Shown: piece by piece, positions 45,201-56,129 of the stretch | Layout: each line of letters opens with the position of its first letter | Numbering within the stretch: the stretch's first letter is position 1 | Source of the DNA: Symsagittifera roscoffensis | Taxonomy: Eukaryota; Xenacoelomorpha; Acoela; Convolutidae | Direction: 5' to 3' | Length of the DNA: 64,000 bases | Assembly (NCBI RefSeq): GCF_963678635.1 | Contig: NW_026970602.1 | Location: forward strand, 1 to 64,000 | The notes under the pieces: model-generated | What the model saw: the letters and a program-made list of their open reading frames with translations, nothing else | Databases searched by the model: none | What the model was told of the DNA's origin: nothing | Translations under genes and position numbers: made by a program

Positions 45201-46100
45201 CTTCTTCTACTGCCATCGTCAAATCCTTGAGAATTTTGTCCTCGTCCGCCATGAGTCTAATTAGTTTGTTCGATCGAGCAATGATCAGTGAGAGATAAAG
45301 GGGTATCTGGTAACTTGAGATCTCCCTTATATTTGGTGAGAAGTTTCTGATGGATGTCCGACATTATATCGTTGTTAAAATTAAGTAAAATTCCTTTATT
45401 TTCCGCCCTGAGGGAAATTTTTAGCGATTTCACAGACGTGAGAAATTCTTCTAAACATTTGTTGTCTTCTGCATTTAGGGACTGATTAACTGTTGAAAGT
45501 GACTGTGCAAGAAAAAATAAGAAGGTTTTGTCTGACAAGTAGAAATAATTATAATCGAATTTTGAAAGGCTTAATGGGATACAACCGCTTGTACAGGACT
45601 CTGAACGCGAGTGATTGGATTTACAAATTCTAACTGTGTCGTTGACTTAATTCAAAATATTCGAGAATAACGGCCGTTGGATTATTACAATCCAAGTTAC
45701 TAATAGTATTTACATCCACTGGATTGTACAACTCGTTCTTTGTACAATTATTCTTTTTACAATCAGTATTTACAGAGAGGTTTTCTACAATATTCTAATT
45801 GTTGCCACTACAAATTGGGAGGGCTTTTCCTGAAGTTAATCTCGACAGTAGATCTGTAAATCCCATTTCTTTTCCTGGTATGTGTTTGATCTTGAAGTTA
45901 AATGTTAAAAGTCGATTTACCCAACGGGTTAGTCTGCTGTGCATAATTTCATTACTTTGATTGGCATTTAGGGCTGATAACAATGCCTTGTGATTCGTTA
46001 CGATTTCAGACTCAACGCCATACATGTAGTTTTAAAATGCTCTGTAGCCCAGACTACTCCCAACAATTCATTTGTAGAGTATTTCGTTTCATGGCTATTT
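41867..46100 (-). repeat. 1,060-base tandem array, four units (block A)
   Basis: Junctions reading ttctattgtcctggg occur at 42921, 43981 and 45041, exactly 1,060 bases apart. Each unit contains the end of RNase H (open from 42883, 43943, 45003 and 46025 downward) and the start of integrase (down to HPGQ). Units 2 and 3 look identical. The fourth (45047-46100) carries its own set of substitutions, for example atatttggtgagaag in place of atgtttggtgagtag. At each junction the RNase H text is cut after tttaaa and joined to the integrase tgtcctggg. Confidence 0.9.
42611..42883 (-). pseudogene. RNase H C-terminal half, array unit
   Basis: 90 codons. LGVVWAAEHFKNYMYG is the second RNase H helix, with its Glu kept. 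EIVTNHKALSSALNA is the third active-site segment, where the usual TDHKAL Asp is Asn (AAT, 42809-42811). RLTRWVNRLLTFNFKIKHIPGK and FTDLLSRL form the end of the domain. Identical pieces lie at 43671-43943 and 44731-45003, and a variant at 45795-46025. RNase H normally degrades the RNA template; the Asn would abolish this. Confidence 0.75.
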
Positions 46101-46153
46101 AAAAATTGGGAAGCGAATGCTATTGTTATCCAATTTTCCCGGTCCCATTGATA

Positions 46154-47266
46154 TTAAGTGGCTCCCAGGCCGCTACGTGAAGCGTCTGTTTTCAATTTTG
46201 ACATCCTTTTTATGTCAAAGTGATTGTTCTCTGCAATGTTGACGATCTGTTTCTTTAATTCTTCGAAAGCCTTCGTATGATCGCCGTTCCATTGGTAAAT
46301 TGATTTTTTTTTTACTAAAAGAGGTCGTAAGGGAGAACTTAGAGTTGACAGATTCGGAACAAACTTCATATATTGAATGATTGAGCCGAAGAATGACCTT
46401 AATTCGGATATGTTTTTGGGGTTTGGGAGACTTTTTTTTAGAATCTGATTTTCCAACCAATGGTTTTACGCCCGAGTTTGATATCTTGAAACCCAGCCAC
46501 TCTTTTTCTTTTTGGAAAAATGCACATTTCTCCCATATAACTGCCATGTTCTTGTTGTCTAAGTTGTTTAAATTTTGTGTGTTATTATCTCTTTGTGTTC
46601 ATTGAATGATCCTTTCGAAGCTATTAAAATGTTGTCGATATAACAATTGGTAAAAGGAATGTCTTTCATTAACGAATCCATCAGCCTCTGGAATTCGTTT
46701 GGCATATCGCCTAGTCCGTAAAATCCCGTTAAAAAGCTATAGGTCCCGGTGGTTTCACCACCTACAATACTAGAATTGCCTTGTTTGCTAGTGTCTGTAC
46801 ATAATTGTAGTTGACTGTACGCATTTTTTAGATCTAAATTACTGAACCAAACTTCCCCTGAATCTTTGCTGGAAAGTTGGAGAGCTATGTTGTCGATAAG
46901 CTCGTGTATGTTTAGCATTTGGTATTTGTTCCTGAGTATCTGATTATTTAAGAGTTTCAAATCTAATGCCAACGTGATACTACAGTCTTTTTTTCTTGTT
47001 ATCACTATTGGACTAATAAAACAGTCTTCATCGCATTTGCTTCATATCAAAATGTGCCCCTCTTTTTCCATTCTATTTAATTCCACCTTTACACTATCTA
47101 GTAAATGCAGAGGAACTCTTCTGCCTTTGGCTTGAATAGGTTTGAATGGAGAGTGGAAATGAGTGATTTTTCTGTCCAATGGTTTTTTCCCTACTCTGTT
47201 AAATAATCTTTTGTACTTATGATACAGATTAGGAATTTTGTCTGAATGATTGTCTAACTTACACAA
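46154..47266 (-). pseudogene. Reverse transcriptase and RNase H start (block A)
   Basis: RT in pieces: 47266-47042 (IPNLYHKYKRLFNRVGKKPL, PFKPIQAKGRRVPLHLLD), 47005-46568 (SPIVITRKKD, the WFSNLDLKNAYSQ catalytic block with its Asp, GFYGLGDMPNEFQRLMD, and CYIDNILIASKG). A frameshifted middle and then 46456-46154 follow (ISELRSFFGSIIQYMKFVPN, then KLKTDASRSGLGAT, the RNase H start with its Asp). The RT box is Y-I-D-N: the second Asp codon is AAC (46631-46633). A TGA interrupts the RT front at 47042-47044, and TAA follows GLGAT. Inactive. Confidence 0.8.
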
Positions 47267-47305
47267 GTCCGGGAGTGTTACGTTGTTGACGGGTAGTAGA
47301 GGCTG

Positions 47306-47653
47306 TCATTGGGCTATTTCGATTCCGATTCGTGGTAGGTTATCGTTTCGCAAGATATTTTTCTCATGTCCAGAAGTGATAAAAAATGGAGTTTCGTCCG
47401 CGATCCATTCATTGGATTGTATTTTGACTACAACTTTCTCGATGATGTTAATTGTATCATTGGTAAACCGGCAGTACAATTCCCGAGTCTTCTTGTCTAC
47501 TGGGTGTATTTTCAATTGTGGGTTTCTCAACTTCATTTTGTGCAGGACTTTTTGCTTTAGGAAGCTCACTGGGCTCGCAGAATCCACTGGAATGTTCAGA
47601 TTAACTATCGCATTGTCTCCCAGTCCGATGTTGACTAATTTCTTGGTTTCCAT
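47306..47653 (-). pseudogene. Retropepsin (block A)
   Basis: 115 codons in the same frame as gag. The active-site region reads NIPVDSASPVSFLKQKVL: the catalytic Asp is present, but the usual D-S/T-G is D-S-A. The hydrophobic strand ADETPFFITSG and ILRNDNLPRIGIEI close the domain. A TGA (47306-47308) separates it from RT, still in the same frame. The role would be cleavage of Gag-Pol; the Gly to Ala change may impair it. Confidence 0.65.
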
Positions 47654-47725
47654 ACCATTGGTGTCATAGATGGTTCTGATGTTAAGGACGGAATAATCGT
47701 CGTTGTCGCTGATCCCCTCTTCAGT

Positions 47726-48820
47726 TCACGCGTTAATCAGGCCACAAAAGTTTTCTTCACTTCTTGCTTGAAAGTTTTCTGGGAAGTATGAACAATTCTG
47801 ACTATTTACAGATTCTTTTACAGTATTTACAGCGGGTTTTCTTCCTTTCGATTTACACAATTTTCCGAAATGTCCTTTATATTCACAAATATTACAGATT
47901 ATTTCCTTCACCGGACACACATTCAGATGACCATTGGTAAACGCATTCCCACTTATCATACAAGTATTAGATCTTTCTATGTTCAAGCTTGATTCCTTTT
48001 TCACATTATTAAAATTTTTGTAGACTCTGCCGCTACTTCCTGTCGTGTTGAATGATCTAGTCATATTTGTTAATTTCAGATGGTTGTAGTAGCCTTTTTC
48101 TTCGATGATGGCTTGGTTGAGTGCATCCACTGGATTAAGAGTTTCCGAAAGTAATCTACGTTGTAAGTCACAGTTTTTCATGTTAAAAATAAATACATCT
48201 CTGATCCACTCCTGTTCAGCGTTGATTGCAATTTTGCATGATCTTGCTAAATCTGATAGTGCGCCCCAAAATTGCTCATAGGATTTCCTATCCTTTAGCT
48301 TCCTGCTTAGTAGTTTATATCGTTCAAATGTTATATTTGTCGGTTTGATAAATGCAACTTCTAGTAGTTCGAAAATTTCTTTGAACAAGATCCCTAGGAC
48401 TTTCGCCCTTGGGTGTTTTTGAGCAAAGACTCTTTTTCCTTCCGCTCCTAAGGCCAAGTATAAGATTGATCTTACTTTTTTGTCGGCCTCATATCTCCTC
48501 ATTCCTCCGAATTTTCCTTTCTCTTCTGCTAATCTTTTATCTTCCGCGTGCTCGTAGACTCGCATGGTCTCTTTATTTCTGGCCTCCCTGGCTTTCCTCT
48601 GTGGGTCGGTTTCTGACTCCTGGGCGCTTTCTAGGACTGGTATTGTTGTCTCCCCTTTTAATGGTTCCTTTAGATTGTCTATATCTAGATTTTCCTTAGC
48701 AATGATAGCCAAAAGAAATTGGTCTATCCAGTTGTTCCATTGGGTGGGGGGTTCTACCGTATGGTATGGCCAAAAGGCGGGTATTCCCCGCAGATTCGAA
48801 TCAGTTGTTGACTGCGCCAT
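47726..48820 (-). CDS. Gag of K02A2.6-like Gypsy element (block A, intact)
   Basis: 364 codons from ATG (MAQSTTDSNLRGIPAFW) to TGA at 47726-47728. The capsid-like part has WNNWIDQFLLAI, a long charged helix region, FERYKLLSRKLKDRKSYEQF and RDVFIFNMKNCDLQRRLL, followed by ALNQAI. The C-terminal part has a full CCHC knuckle, C-N-I-C-E-Y-K-G-H-F-G-K-L-C, preceded by a degenerate first knuckle around CMISGNAF and NVCPVK. It would form the virus-like particle and bind RNA. Protease follows in the same frame after one TGA. This is the only fully open Gag in the window, but its downstream pol is dead and no LTR adjoins it directly. Confidence 0.75.
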   Translation of the reverse strand: MAQSTTDSNLRGIPAFWPYHTVEPPTQWNNWIDQFLLAIIAKENLDIDNLKEPLKGETTIPVLESAQESETDPQRKAREARNKETMRVYEHAEDKRLAEEKGKFGGMRRYEADKKVRSILYLALGAEGKRVFAQKHPRAKVLGILFKEIFELLEVAFIKPTNITFERYKLLSRKLKDRKSYEQFWGALSDLARSCKIAINAEQEWIRDVFIFNMKNCDLQRRLLSETLNPVDALNQAIIEEKGYYNHLKLTNMTRSFNTTGSSGRVYKNFNNVKKESSLNIERSNTCMISGNAFTNGHLNVCPVKEIICNICEYKGHFGKLCKSKGRKPAVNTVKESVNSQNCSYFPENFQARSEENFCGLINA

Positions 48821-49168
48821 AATAAAATGTCAGAAAACTTCAATTGCTCATACGACTGGTGGTCGGATACACCATAAGAATGGAGAAACGATGACAGAGA
48901 GGAGAGCATTCTAGACCCGTAGTGGAATCGCTCACTGTCTAACACAAACTAATTGTCAGAAGAGGAGGAGGTAACGGAAACACAAGAAAAATTGGTCGCG
49001 GAGGCCCGAGAATTAGAGACAGCTCGGACAGTGAAACAAGGTTTCAATCAAGAGTCAAATGGCAACTGCCACCGGACCAACAAAAAGAGGCGGACAGCAG
49101 GCAACCTTCGTTCTGGCAATTGATCGTGGGAGAGTCAAACACTACACAAAACATCAATCGGGAACATC
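48821..49168 (-). repeat. Leader of block A, joined to block B integrase
   Basis: The sequence upstream of Gag matches 54533-54877 closely up to cgggaac (49161-49165). Three bases later, at 49169, it continues as integrase sequence equivalent to 41337. This is the breakpoint of the 5.7-kb internal duplication. The + strand of this leader is the beginning of the antisense frame seen complete at 54652-56020. Confidence 0.85.
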
Positions 49169-49907
49169 AATTTAAAGATGGTTTAGGATCGTTAAACGAC
49201 ATTGCCAAGAGTTTTGCTTTAACCGTGTAAATGAGTCGTTCTACGACTCCATTGGATCTGTGATCCCCGACAGTTCATAGAATTAATTTAATATTGTTCT
49301 TCTCGCAGAAGTTTCTAAAATCATTTGAAGAAAAACATGACCCCTGGTCGACTCTAATAGACTTCGGAAATCCATGAAAGTGACAATAATCTAAGACTAA
49401 AATCGAAGAATCCGAGGTGTTATTCACTACCTTTGCTGACGGGAACTTTGAGAAGCGGTCGGTGCAAAGTAAAAGGTATTTTGAGTTGCCCCAAATTTTG
49501 TCCAAAGGACCCGCAAAGTCTAAGTCTACTTCTTCGTTTGGTTCTGAGAGAATTGGTAATTTCTCCGTATTGTTCGTACCCAAAATAACTTTTAAATTCT
49601 TACCAGCCTTGATGCACTGGATACAGTTTTTCCCATGATAATAAATCTCCCTGTATAAATGTGGCCACCAAATATTTTCTGCCAGAGATTTCACTCCGAA
49701 CTGTCCTGGGTGAGTTTCACGGAGTAGCGATAGAAATGGCGACCTCAGAGCTGGTGGTACTTTCAGTTTGTTATCGTTAAATAACAATCCTTCTTTAACA
49801 TGGATGTCTCTTTGAAAATTCTTTAGGTAAGCTCCGAATCTATCCAATGGTCTGCCTTCTTCTACTGCCATCGTCACATCCTTGAGAATTTTGTCCTCGT
49901 CCGCCAT
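49169..49907 (-). pseudogene. Integrase fragment (block B, truncated)
   Basis: Second copy of the integrase core, cut after the position equivalent to 41337 and lacking the C-terminal domain. It is open from 49907 to 49275, with the zinc-binding segment and the first two catalytic Asp. A TGA replaces an Arg codon after IKLIL, so the catalytic Glu block lies beyond a stop. A small difference turns AFTTDYC into VLDYC. Confidence 0.75.
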
Positions 49908-51815
49908 GAGTCTAATTAGTTTGTTCGAGCAATGATCAGTGAGAGATAAAGGGGTGTCTGGTAACTTGAGATCTCCCTAATGTTTGGTGAGTAGTTTCTG
50001 ATGGATGTCCGACATTATATCGTTGTTAAAATTAAGTAAAACTCCTTTATTTTCCGCCCTGAGGGAAATTTTTAGCGATTTCACAGACGTGAGAAATTCT
50101 TCTAAACATTTGTTGTCTTCTGCATTTAGGGACTGATTAACTGTTGAAAGTGACTGTGCAAGAAAAAATAAGAAGGTTTTGTCTGACAGGTAGAAATAAT
50201 TATAATCGAATTTTGAAAGGTTTAATGGGATACAACCGCTTGTACAGGACTCTGAACGCGAGTGATTGGATTTACAAATTCTAACTGTGTCGTTGTCTTA
50301 ATTCAAAATATTCGAGAATAACGACCGTTGGATTATTACAATCCAAGTTACTAATAGTATTTACATCCACTGGATTGTACAACTCGTTCTTTGTACAATT
50401 ATTCTTTTTACAATCAGTATTTATAGAGAGGTTTTCTACAATCTTCTAATTGTTGCCACTACAAATTGGGAGGGCTTTTCCTGAAGATAATCTTGACAGT
50501 AGATCTGTAAATCCCATTTCTTTTCCTGGTATGTGTTTGATCTTGAAGTTAAATGTTAAAAGTCGATTTACCCAACGGGTTAGTCTGCTGTGCATAATTT
50601 TATTACTTCGATTGGCATTTAGGGCTGATGACAATGCCTTGTGATTCGTTACGATTTCAAACTCAACGCCATACATGTAATTTTTAAAATGCTCTGCAGC
50701 CCAGACTACTCCCAACAATTCATTTGTAGAATATTTCGTTTCATGGCTATTTAAATTCTATTGTCCTGGGTGAGTTTCACGGAGTAGCGACAGAAATGGC
50801 GACCTCAGAGCTGCTGGTACTTTCAGTTTGTTATCGTTAAATAACAATCCTTCTTTAACATGGATGTCTCTTTGAAAATTCTTTAGGTAAGCTCCGAATC
50901 TATCCAATGGTCTGCCTTCTTCTACTGCCATCGTCAAATCCTTGAGAATTTTTTCCTCGTCCGCCATGAGTCTAATTAGTTTGTTCGAGCAATGATCAGT
51001 GAGAGATAAAGGGGTATCTGGTAACTTGAGATCTCCCTTATATTTGGTGAGAAGTTTCTGATGGATGTCCGACATTATATCGTTGTTAAAATTAAGTAAA
51101 ATTCCTTTATTTTCCGCCCTGAGGGAAATTTTTAGCGATTTCACAGACGTGAGAAATTCTTCTAAACATTTGTTGTCTTCTGCATTTAGGGACTGATTAA
51201 CTGTTGAAAGTGACTGTGCAAGAAAAAATAAGAAGGTTTTGTCTGACAAGTAGAAATAATTATAATCGAATTTTGAAAGGCTTAATGGGATACAACCGCT
51301 TGTACAGGACTCTGAACGCGAGTGATTGGATTTACAAATTCTAACTGTGTCGTTGACTTAATTCAAAATATTCGAGAATAACGGCCGTTGGATTATTACA
51401 ATCCAAGTTACTAATAGTATTTACATCCACTGGATTGTACAACTCGTTCTTTGTACAATTATTCTTTTTACAATCAGTATTTACAGAGAGGTTTTCTACA
51501 ATATTCTAATTGTTGCCACTACAAATTGGGAGGGCTTTTCCTGAAGTTAATCTCGACAGTAGATCTGTAAATCCCATTTCTTTTCCTGGTATGTGTTTGA
51601 TCTTGAAGTTAAATGTTAAAAGTCGATTTACCCAACGGGTTAGTCTGCTGTGCATAATTTCATTACTTTGATTGGCATTTAGGGCTGATAACAATGCCTT
51701 GTGATTCGTTACGATTTCAGACTCAACGCCATACATGTAGTTTTTAAAATGCTCTGTAGCCCAGACTACTCCCAACAATTCATTTGTAGAGTATTTCGTT
51801 TCATGGCTATTTAAA
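49702..51815 (-). repeat. 1,060-base tandem array, two units (block B)
   Basis: Same unit as in block A, with one internal junction at 50756-50770 (50762 is 1,060 from 49702). The first unit resembles block A units 1-3; the second resembles block A unit 4. RNase H pieces are open at 50446-50718 and 51506-51778, both with Asn in the TNHKAL position. Confidence 0.9.
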
Positions 51816-51865
51816 AATTGGGAAGCGAATGCTATTGTTATCCAATTTTCCCGGTCCCATTGATA

Positions 51866-52978
51866 TTAAGTGGCTCCCAGGCCGCTACGTGAAGCGTCTG
51901 TTTTCAATTTTGACATCCTTTTTATGTCAAAGTGATTGTTCTCTGCAATGTTGACGATCTGTTTCTTTAATTCTTCGAAAGCCTTCGTATGATCGCCGTT
52001 CCATTGGTAAATTGATTTTTTTTTTACTAAAAGAGGTCGTAAGGGAGAACTTAGAGTTGACAGATTCGGAACAAACTTCATATATTGAATGATTGAGCCG
52101 AAGAATGACCTTAATTCGGATATGTTTTTGGGGTTTGGGAGACTTTTTTTTAGAATCTGATTTTCCAACCAATGGTTTTACGCCCGAGTTTGATATCTTG
52201 AAACCCAGCCACTCTTTTTCTTTTTGGAAAAATGCACATTTCTCCCATATAACTGCCATGTTCTTGTTGTCTAAGTTGTTTAAATTTTGTGTGTTATTAT
52301 CTCTTTGTGTTCATTGAATGATCCTTTCGAAGCTATTAAAATGTTGTCGATATAACAATTGGTAAAAGGAATGTCTTTCATTAACGAATCCATCAGCCTC
52401 TGGAATTCGTTTGGCATATCGCCTAGTCCGTAAAATCCCGTTAAAAAGCTATAGGTCCCGGTGGTTTCACCACCTACAATACTAGAATTGCCTTGTTTGC
52501 TAGTGTCTGTACATAATTGTAATTGACTGTACGCATTTTTTAGATCTAAATTACTGAACCAAACTTCCCCTGAATCTTTGCTGGAAAGTTGGAGAGCTAT
52601 GTTGTCGATAAGCTCGTGTATGTTTAGCATTTGGTATTTGTTCCTGAGTATCTGGTTATTTAAGAGTTTCAAATCTAATGCCAACGTGATACTACAGTCT
52701 TTTTTTCTTGTTATCACTATTGGACTAATAAAACAGTCTTCATCGCATTTGCTTCATATCAAAATGTGCCCCTCTTTTTCCATTCTATTTAATTCCACCT
52801 TTACACTATCTAGTAAATGCAGAGGAACTCTTCTGCCTTTGGCTTGAATAGGTTTGAATGGAGAGTGGAAATGAGTGATTTTTCTGTCCAATGGTTTTTT
52901 CCCTACTCTGTTAAATAATCTTTTGTACTTATGATACAGATTAGGAATTTTGTCTGAATGATTGTCTAACTTACACAA
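51866..52978 (-). pseudogene. Reverse transcriptase and RNase H start (block B)
   Basis: Copy of 46154-47266 at an offset of 5,712 bases, with the same TGA, the same frameshifts, the same Y-I-D-N box (52343-52345) and the same TAA after GLGAT. Only isolated substitutions distinguish the copies, so these lesions predate the duplication. Here the RNase H piece stays in frame with 51506-51778, whereas block A has an extra one-base loss. Confidence 0.8.
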
Positions 52979-53017
52979 GTCCGGGAGTGTTACGTTGTTG
53001 ACGGGTAGTAGAGGCTG

Positions 53018-53365
53018 TCATTGGGCTATTTCGATTCCGATTCGTGGTAGGTTATCGTTTCGCAAGATATTTTTCTCATGTCCAGAAGTGATAAAAAATG
53101 GAGTTTCGTCCGCGATCCATTCATTGGATTGTATTTTGACTACAACTTTCTCGATGATGTTAATTGTATCATTGGTAAACCGGCAGTACAATTCCCGAGT
53201 CTTCTTGTCTACTGGGTGTATTTTCAATTGTGGGTTTCTCAACTTCATTTTGTGCAGGACTTTTTGCTTTAGGAAGCTCACTGGGCTCGCAGAATCCACT
53301 GGAATGTTCAGATTAACTATCGCATTGTCTCCCAGTCCGATGTTGACTAATTTCTTGGTTTCCAT
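53018..53365 (-). pseudogene. Retropepsin (block B)
   Basis: Same 115-codon text as the block A protease, including D-S-A at the active site and the TGA to RT. It is in frame with the Gag piece upstream apart from the shared TGA. Confidence 0.65.
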
Positions 53366-53437
53366 ACCATTGGTGTCATAGATGGTTCTGATGTTAAGGA
53401 CGGAATAATCGTCGTTGTCGCTGATCCCCTCTTCAGT

Positions 53438-54532
53438 TCACGCGTTAATCAGGCCACAAAAGTTTTCTTCACTTCTTGCTTGAAAGTTTTCTGGGAAGTA
53501 TGAACAATTCTGACTATTTACAGATTCTTTTACAGTATTTACAGCGGGTTTTCTTCCTTTCGATTTACACAATTTTCCGAAATGTCCTTTATATTCACAA
53601 ATATTACAGATTATTTCCTTCACCGGACACACATTCAGATGACCCTTGGTAAACGCATTCCCACTTATCATACAAGTATTAGATCTTTCTATGTTCAAGC
53701 TTGATTCCTTTTTCACATTATTAAAATTTTTGTAGACTCTGCCGCTACTTCCTGTCGTGTTGAATGATCTAGTCATATTTGTTTATTTCAGATGGTTGTA
53801 GTAGCCTTTTTCTTCGATGATGGCTTGGTTGAGTGCATCCACTGGATTAAGAGTTTCCGAAAGTAATCTACGTTGTAAGTCACAGTTTTTCATGTTAAAA
53901 ATAAATACATCTCTGATCCACTCCTGTTCAGCGTTGATTGCAATTTTGCATGATCTTGCTAAATCTGATAGTGCGCCCCAAAATTGCTCATAGGATTTCC
54001 TATCCTTTAGCTTCCTGCTTAGTAGTTTATATCGTTCAAATGTTATATTTGTCGGTTTGATAAATGCAACTTCTAGTAGTTCGAAAATTTCTTTGAACAA
54101 GATCCCTAGGACTTTCGCCCTTGGGTGTTTTTGAGCAAAGACTCTTTTTCCTTCCGCTCCTAAGGCCAAGTATAAGATTGATCTTACTTTTTTGTCGGCC
54201 TCATATCTCCTCATTCCTCCGAATTTTCCTTTCTCTTCTGCTAATCTTTTATCTTCCGCGTGCTCGTAGACTCGCATGGTCTCTTTATTTCTGGCCTCCC
54301 TGGCTTTCCTCTGTGGGTCGGTTTCTGACTCCTGGGCGCTTTCTAGGACTGGTATTGTTGTCTCCCCTTTTAATGGTTCCTTTAGATTGTCTATATCTAG
54401 ATTTTCCTTAGCAATGATAGCCAAAAGAAATTGGTCTATCCAGTTGTTCCATTGGGTGGGGGGTTCTACCGTATGGTATGGCCAAAAGGCGGGTATTCCC
54501 CGCAGATTCGAATCAGTTGTTGACTGCGCCAT
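53438..54532 (-). pseudogene. Gag (block B) with one nonsense codon
   Basis: Same as the block A Gag except for a TTA to TAA change (53783-53785) after NHLK, which splits it into 249- and 112-codon pieces, and a few substitutions, for example TNGHL to TKGHL before the knuckle. The capsid-like part is open; the zinc-knuckle part is behind the stop. Confidence 0.8.
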
Positions 54533-54651
54533 AATAAAATGTCAGAAAACTTCAATTGCTCATACGACTGGTGGTCGGATACACCATAAGAATGGAGAAA
54601 CGATGACAGAGAGGAGAGCATTCTAGACCCGTAGTGGAATCGCTCACTGTC

Positions 54652-56020
54652 TAACACAAACTAATTGTCAGAAGAGGAGGAGGTAACGGAAACACAAGAA
54701 AAATTGGTCGCGGAGGCCCGAGAATTAGAGACAGCTCGGACAGTGAAACAAGGTTTCAATCAAGAGTCAAATGGCAACTGCCACCGGACCAACAAAAAGA
54801 GGCGGACAGCAGGCAACTTTCGTTCTGGCAATTGATCGTGGGAGAGTCAAACACTACACAAAACATCAATCGGGAACTAGTGGCAACAACGGAAGAGACC
54901 GATCAAGTACCGGAAGAGACCGATCAACTACCAATCAGCATCACACCGGCTCATCCAAACGAAAGAAAAATGAGCGATGTGCAAGTAACCGAGGTGGATC
55001 TGACAACCAAAAGAGACATGGAGAGCGACCAAGATGTGTGAGCGATTGATCCACCCAAAAGGTCCAATAAACAAAAGGAACAAAAGCTGCAAAGGCAGCA
55101 AACGGGGGAGTCATTGGACAATCTCTCTTAGTTGTTTTTTAAAAGTCTCCAGCCAGGACTGACTTCCGAGGACACGGTGGATCGGTTCCTACAAAGCCAA
55201 ACAGTCATAACCTCAAAGAACATGGAATCACGAGAGGGCATAAACCTTGCTATCAAACGAGCAAAACCAAAAACAGCGGGCCCCAGTTCAATACCTGGAC
55301 CTAAAACGCAGGAAGAGGTTGCCTTAAAGAAATCGGAGAAAAAGACGAAAAGTAAGAAACCAGTCGACAAACCGGAAAGTTGCCCAAACAAACTGCTACC
55401 GCAGTCGACCAGAGCAACGAACAATCAACCTCCACTTTGGATACCTCGAACAGAGACGTCCAATCGAGTTCCACTCCAGAAAACAAACAAAAGGCCAAGT
55501 TGAAGAAGATTGACTCAGAAACACGACCTGAGGACATTCTAGACACATTTGAATACCAAAACCTGGCACCAGCAGAGTGGGAGAATTTGGTGGACCACCT
55601 TCTCAAGAGGGGGGTTCAAAAGGTCGCGGACGACCTCAGAGGACGTGTTCAGCCAGCATCCGAACAGATACGAGATTCGAACCTCCTCAAGGGGTTTCAG
55701 ACGATTCTAGCGTCGAAGAATCGGGGGTCCGAAGAAGCTCAAAACAGACTAAGAGCAAGGAGCCAAAACGGTTTGGGGACCCGGTCAATCATTCCATCAA
55801 GGAAGTATCGGAGGAGTTGACAGGTGGAGCACTCCTCAAAGCCGCACTCCAGGAGTACCGACGACGATTAACAAACTTCCAAGAACGAAACGACAGGCCT
55901 ACGGAGTCAAAATTACGCCTCCTAGAAAAACACTTATTCAGGAGAAAATTCGGCTGGAAAAAAGAGTGGATTGGAAACCTTGCTGGAGAAACGACCTGGA
56001 GGAAAACTAAGGAAATTTAA
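54652..56020 (+). pseudogene. Decayed + strand ORF opposite to gag-pol, unknown identity
   Basis: The + strand reads one frame from 54652 through a TGA (55039-55041) and a TAG (near 55124) to about 55380, then shifts twice (pieces 55380-55820 and 55577-56020). The composition is protein-like: Glu/Lys/Asp/Ser/Gln-rich, with blocks such as PEDILDTFEYQNLAPAEW and NLVDHLLKRGVQKVADDL near 55520-55640, and GVRRSSKQTKSKEPKRFGDP near 55725. The last recalls the basic tails after Gypsy integrases (inference). The minus-strand readings there look like shadows. It could be the 3' end of a pol in opposite orientation or an antisense ORF of this element; I cannot decide. Confidence 0.4.
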
Positions 56021-56129
56021 ATTCTGCAATTAAAAATCTTCAAAAATTCGGAAACTCTTTTTGAAATGAGTATATAAAATTCTTTATAGTACAAATTATT
56101 TCATATATAGAAAAATTTATTTTCCACTC

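Noticed and set aside
47250-47669. + strand 139-codon frame opposite the protease (also at 52962-53381)
   Set aside because: It is an antisense shadow of the protease, with Cys/Ser/Phe-rich text and no pattern of its own.
48409-48914. + strand frames of 96 and 116 codons opposite Gag
   Set aside because: They are antisense shadows of the well-supported Gag frame, and they recur in block B only because the block is duplicated.
41215-54532. Host reassignment of UGA, because several retroelement frames are broken by TGA
   Set aside because: TAA and TAG also break these elements, Trp is coded by TGG throughout, and the LRRK exons contain no in-frame TGA.
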